Below, piece after piece: positions 6,121 through 8,351 of a stretch of 8,351 bases of DNA. This stretch comes from Bacillota bacterium. GTDB taxonomy: Bacteria; Bacillota_B; Desulfitobacteriia; Desulfitobacteriales; Desulfitobacteriaceae. Positions within the stretch are counted from its first letter, which is position 1. The number at the start of each line of letters is the position of its first letter. The stretch spans positions 1-8,351 of the forward strand of contig JAJYAS010000116.1 of NCBI GenBank assembly GCA_021779415.1. The letters run 5' to 3'. Below the pieces are notes generated by a model. The model made no database searches. It was not told the origin of the DNA and saw nothing but the letters and a program-made list of their open reading frames with translations. A program made the translations under genes and the position numbers.

Positions 6121-8351
6121 ATGTATCGGTTGGACGATTTGAATCCAATACAGCGGGAGGCTGCTGAGCATAAAGAAGGGCCGCTTCTAATTCTTGCCGG
6201 TGCAGGATCTGGAAAGACACGGGTTCTCACCTATAGAATTGCCCATTTAATTGCTCAGGGTATAGAACCTAGTGAGATATTAGCGATCACATTTACGAAT
6301 AAAGCGGCGAAAGAGATGCGGGAGCGAGTGGCCACCTTGCTAGGCAGTGAGGGGTATGGACTCTGGGTCACTACATTTCACTCGGCATGTGTCCGTATTT
6401 TGAGACGTGAAATCGATAATTTGCCAGGGTATACTAAGAATTTCGTCATTTACGATACAGGGGATCAACAGTCATTACTCAAAGCGTGTTTAAAAGAACA
6501 CAATTATGATGAAAAGAAATTCCCAGTACGCAGTGTGGCTGCCGTTATTAGTGATGCTAAAAACAAACTTCAAGATCCTGAAGAATTTTCCTATAAAGCT
6601 TCTAGTTATTTTGAACAAAAAGTTGTAGATATTTACCGTTCTTATCAGAAACGACTCAAGAGTAATAATGCTCTTGATTTTGATGATATTATCATGCTCA
6701 CGGTTCAACTCTTTCAGCAAAGCGACCATGTCTATCGATATTATCAGGATAAATTCCGTTATATTATGGTGGATGAGTACCAAGATACGAACCATGCGCA
6801 GTATATGCTAGTGAAGCTTCTGGCCAGTCAGTATCGCAATTTATGCGTGGTTGGCGATGATGATCAATCCGTCTATGGATGGCGCGGGGCGGATATCCAA
6901 AATATCCTCGACTTTGAGCGAGATTATCCCGAAGCGAACGTCATCAAACTCGAACAAAATTATCGTTCAACACAAAAGATCCTCAATGCGGCTAATGCAG
7001 TGGTCAGGAATAACGAATCCCGTAAAGAAAAGTCGCTCTGGACCGAAAACTCTGAGGGGCAGGCTGTCGTGTGTTATGTAGGCGATGATGAGCGAGATGA
7101 AGCGGGTTATGTCGTTAATCGCATTCAACGTTTACATGAACTAGAAGGACGCCCTTACAATGATTTTGCCATTCTTTATCGGACGAATGCTCAGTCGCGG
7201 GCTCTTGAGGAGCGTCTTATGAAGGCTGCTACGCCGTATCGTGTTTTCTCAGGATTGAAGTTCTACCAGCGCTTGGAAATCAAAGACATCTTAGCCTATT
7301 TAAGAGTCTTGTATAATCCAGCGGATCAAGTGAGTTTTGCCCGTGTGCTTAATGTGCCGAAACGTGGCCTAGGGGACAGCACTCTGCAAAAGATTTTAGA
7401 ATATGCCGATGAACAAGGAATGCCTGTACTGGACGCCATTCTGGAGGCTGAGTATATTCCTGAATTGTCAACACGTGCTAAGAAACCGTTAATAGGCTTT
7501 GCCCAAACGATGCAGGGCTTGGTAAACTTTGCACGAGAGGCAAGTGTATCAGACTTGGTGGAAGAGATTCTGAACAAGACGGGATACAAAGCGATCCTTG
7601 GGGCGGAAAACACACCGGAAGCGGAGACGCGGCTGGAAAACCTGTTGGAGTTCCTATCCGTAACCGCTGAGTATGATGCTAAAGCAGCTCAAGCCGCACA
7701 AAATGCCTTGAACGAGGGGTCTGAAGGGGAAGAGGTTGTTCCGGGCTTGAGCGGATTCTTAGAACAGGTTTCTTTGGTTGCCGATATTGACGAATTAGAC
7801 CAAGCGGAGGAAGCCGTGGCTTTGATGACGATGCATAGTGCGAAGGGTCTGGAATTCCCGGTTGTTTTTGTGGTTGGGATGGAAGATGGGATTTTCCCCA
7901 GTAGCCGTTCACTCATGGAGCCAACCGTTTTAGAGGAAGAACGCCGACTTTGTTATGTCGCTATCACTCGGGCGAGGGAGAAACTCTACCTGTGTAATGC
8001 AGAAATGCGAATGCTTTATGGTAAGACGCAGTATAATCAACCCTCGCGCTTTTTAGAGGAAATTCCGTCAGAGTTAATGACGGTGATTGACCCTCTTGAT
8101 CCACCTAAACGTCGGCCAAATACTCCAGTCAAGCCAGGTCGACAACGGAACACGTCTTCTGACCGCACGATTCCGTTGGGTTCAGGGTCATGGGAAAAGG
8201 ATTTTGGGAGTACTCCGGTCATTAAAGGGGGTGAGGCGCATCATATAGGAGAAAAAGTGGAACACGCGACGTTTGGTCGAGGGATTATTGTCTCCATTAA
8301 GGGAGAGGGAAATCAAGCGGAACTAACAATTGTTTTTGACGGTGGAATCAA
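6121..8351 (+). CDS. pcrA: ATP-dependent DNA helicase PcrA (UvrD/Rep family), 3'-partial
   Basis: An SF1A 3'-5' DNA helicase used in Gram-positive bacteria for repair, plasmid replication and clearing RecA or RNA polymerase from DNA. ATG 6121 follows GAGGTG (6105-6110). The frame stays open to the window end: 743 codons, against roughly 720-770 residues for the family, so only a short tail should be missing. Motifs in order: Q-motif LNPIQREA near 7; Walker A AGAGSGKT (26-33); Ia TFTNKAAKEM (58-67); Ib TTFHS (84-88); Walker B VDEYQDT (217-223); III GDDDQSVYGWRG (245-256); IV LEQNYRST (277-284); V MTMHSAKGLEF (569-579); VI LCYVAITRAR (610-619). The C-terminus has a low-complexity linker and GEKVEHATFGRGIIVSI, the PcrA C-terminal Tudor-like segment that contacts RNA polymerase in Bacillus. 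All catalytic motifs are intact. In Firmicutes ligA often follows; that lies outside the window. Confidence 0.97.
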   Translation, partial: MYRLDDLNPIQREAAEHKEGPLLILAGAGSGKTRVLTYRIAHLIAQGIEPSEILAITFTNKAAKEMRERVATLLGSEGYGLWVTTFHSACVRILRREIDNLPGYTKNFVIYDTGDQQSLLKACLKEHNYDEKKFPVRSVAAVISDAKNKLQDPEEFSYKASSYFEQKVVDIYRSYQKRLKSNNALDFDDIIMLTVQLFQQSDHVYRYYQDKFRYIMVDEYQDTNHAQYMLVKLLASQYRNLCVVGDDDQSVYGWRGADIQNILDFERDYPEANVIKLEQNYRSTQKILNAANAVVRNNESRKEKSLWTENSEGQAVVCYVGDDERDEAGYVVNRIQRLHELEGRPYNDFAILYRTNAQSRALEERLMKAATPYRVFSGLKFYQRLEIKDILAYLRVLYNPADQVSFARVLNVPKRGLGDSTLQKILEYADEQGMPVLDAILEAEYIPELSTRAKKPLIGFAQTMQGLVNFAREASVSDLVEEILNKTGYKAILGAENTPEAETRLENLLEFLSVTAEYDAKAAQAAQNALNEGSEGEEVVPGLSGFLEQVSLVADIDELDQAEEAVALMTMHSAKGLEFPVVFVVGMEDGIFPSSRSLMEPTVLEEERRLCYVAITRAREKLYLCNAEMRMLYGKTQYNQPSRFLEEIPSELMTVIDPLDPPKRRPNTPVKPGRQRNTSSDRTIPLGSGSWEKDFGSTPVIKGGEAHHIGEKVEHATFGRGIIVSIKGEGNQAELTIVFDGGI

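Noticed and set aside
6002..6230. Two overlapping minus-strand open frames across the pcrA start
   Set aside because: They overlap each other and the PcrA N-terminus, with no ribosome site or recognisable motif.
7326..7916. Minus-strand open frames of 75-95 codons inside pcrA
   Set aside because: They are shadows of the pcrA coding frame, antisense to conserved helicase motifs in part, with no independent support.

Overview
The window looks like chromosomal DNA of a low-to-mid-GC, Gram-positive anaerobe of the Clostridia. The best guess is a Desulfosporosinus/Desulfitobacterium-like member of the Peptococcaceae. The reasons are the gene types (orphan 4Fe-4S protein, large Cache-type chemoreceptor, E. 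coli-type AsnRS, PcrA), AGGAGG-type ribosome sites, sigma-A-like promoters and hairpin terminators. The genus is an inference from protein character, not a search result. All recognisable genes are on the + strand.

Layout. (1) 1-1281: C-terminal part of a membrane-anchored MutS-family ATPase whose 5' end lies outside the window; a strong hairpin terminator follows at 1364-1414. (2) 1415-1527: candidate promoter and a TACCCCC..GGTA operator-like site, then a 79-residue 4Fe-4S protein with a lysine tail (1528-1767). (3) 1768-2124: non-coding, with three hairpins and one extra palindrome; it may encode a small transcript. (4) 2125-4143: methyl-accepting chemotaxis protein with an extracellular Cache-type sensor, HAMP and signalling domain. 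(5) 4140-5631: a sigma-A-like promoter that starts inside the mcp stop codon, then asnS with its own AGGAGG site. (6) 5632-6120: a classical terminator, a second near-perfect 40-nt inverted repeat, a decayed reading frame apparently broken at an A6 run, three TATAATAA promoter-like boxes and two small hairpins. (7) 6121-8351: pcrA, an SF1 DNA helicase, nearly complete but running off the window.

The genes do not form one pathway. DNA maintenance (MutS-like ATPase, PcrA), translation (AsnRS), chemotaxis (MCP) and a small iron-sulfur protein sit in separate transcription units, most divided by hairpins. The mcp-asnS junction is the exception: it has no strong terminator. I see no CRISPR array, tRNA, rRNA, transposase or defence island. 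I found no convincing new multi-gene system. The items most worth a second look are the frameshifted remnant before pcrA, the unusual first cluster motif and possible metal or persulfide operator of the 4Fe-4S gene, and the possible small RNA before mcp.
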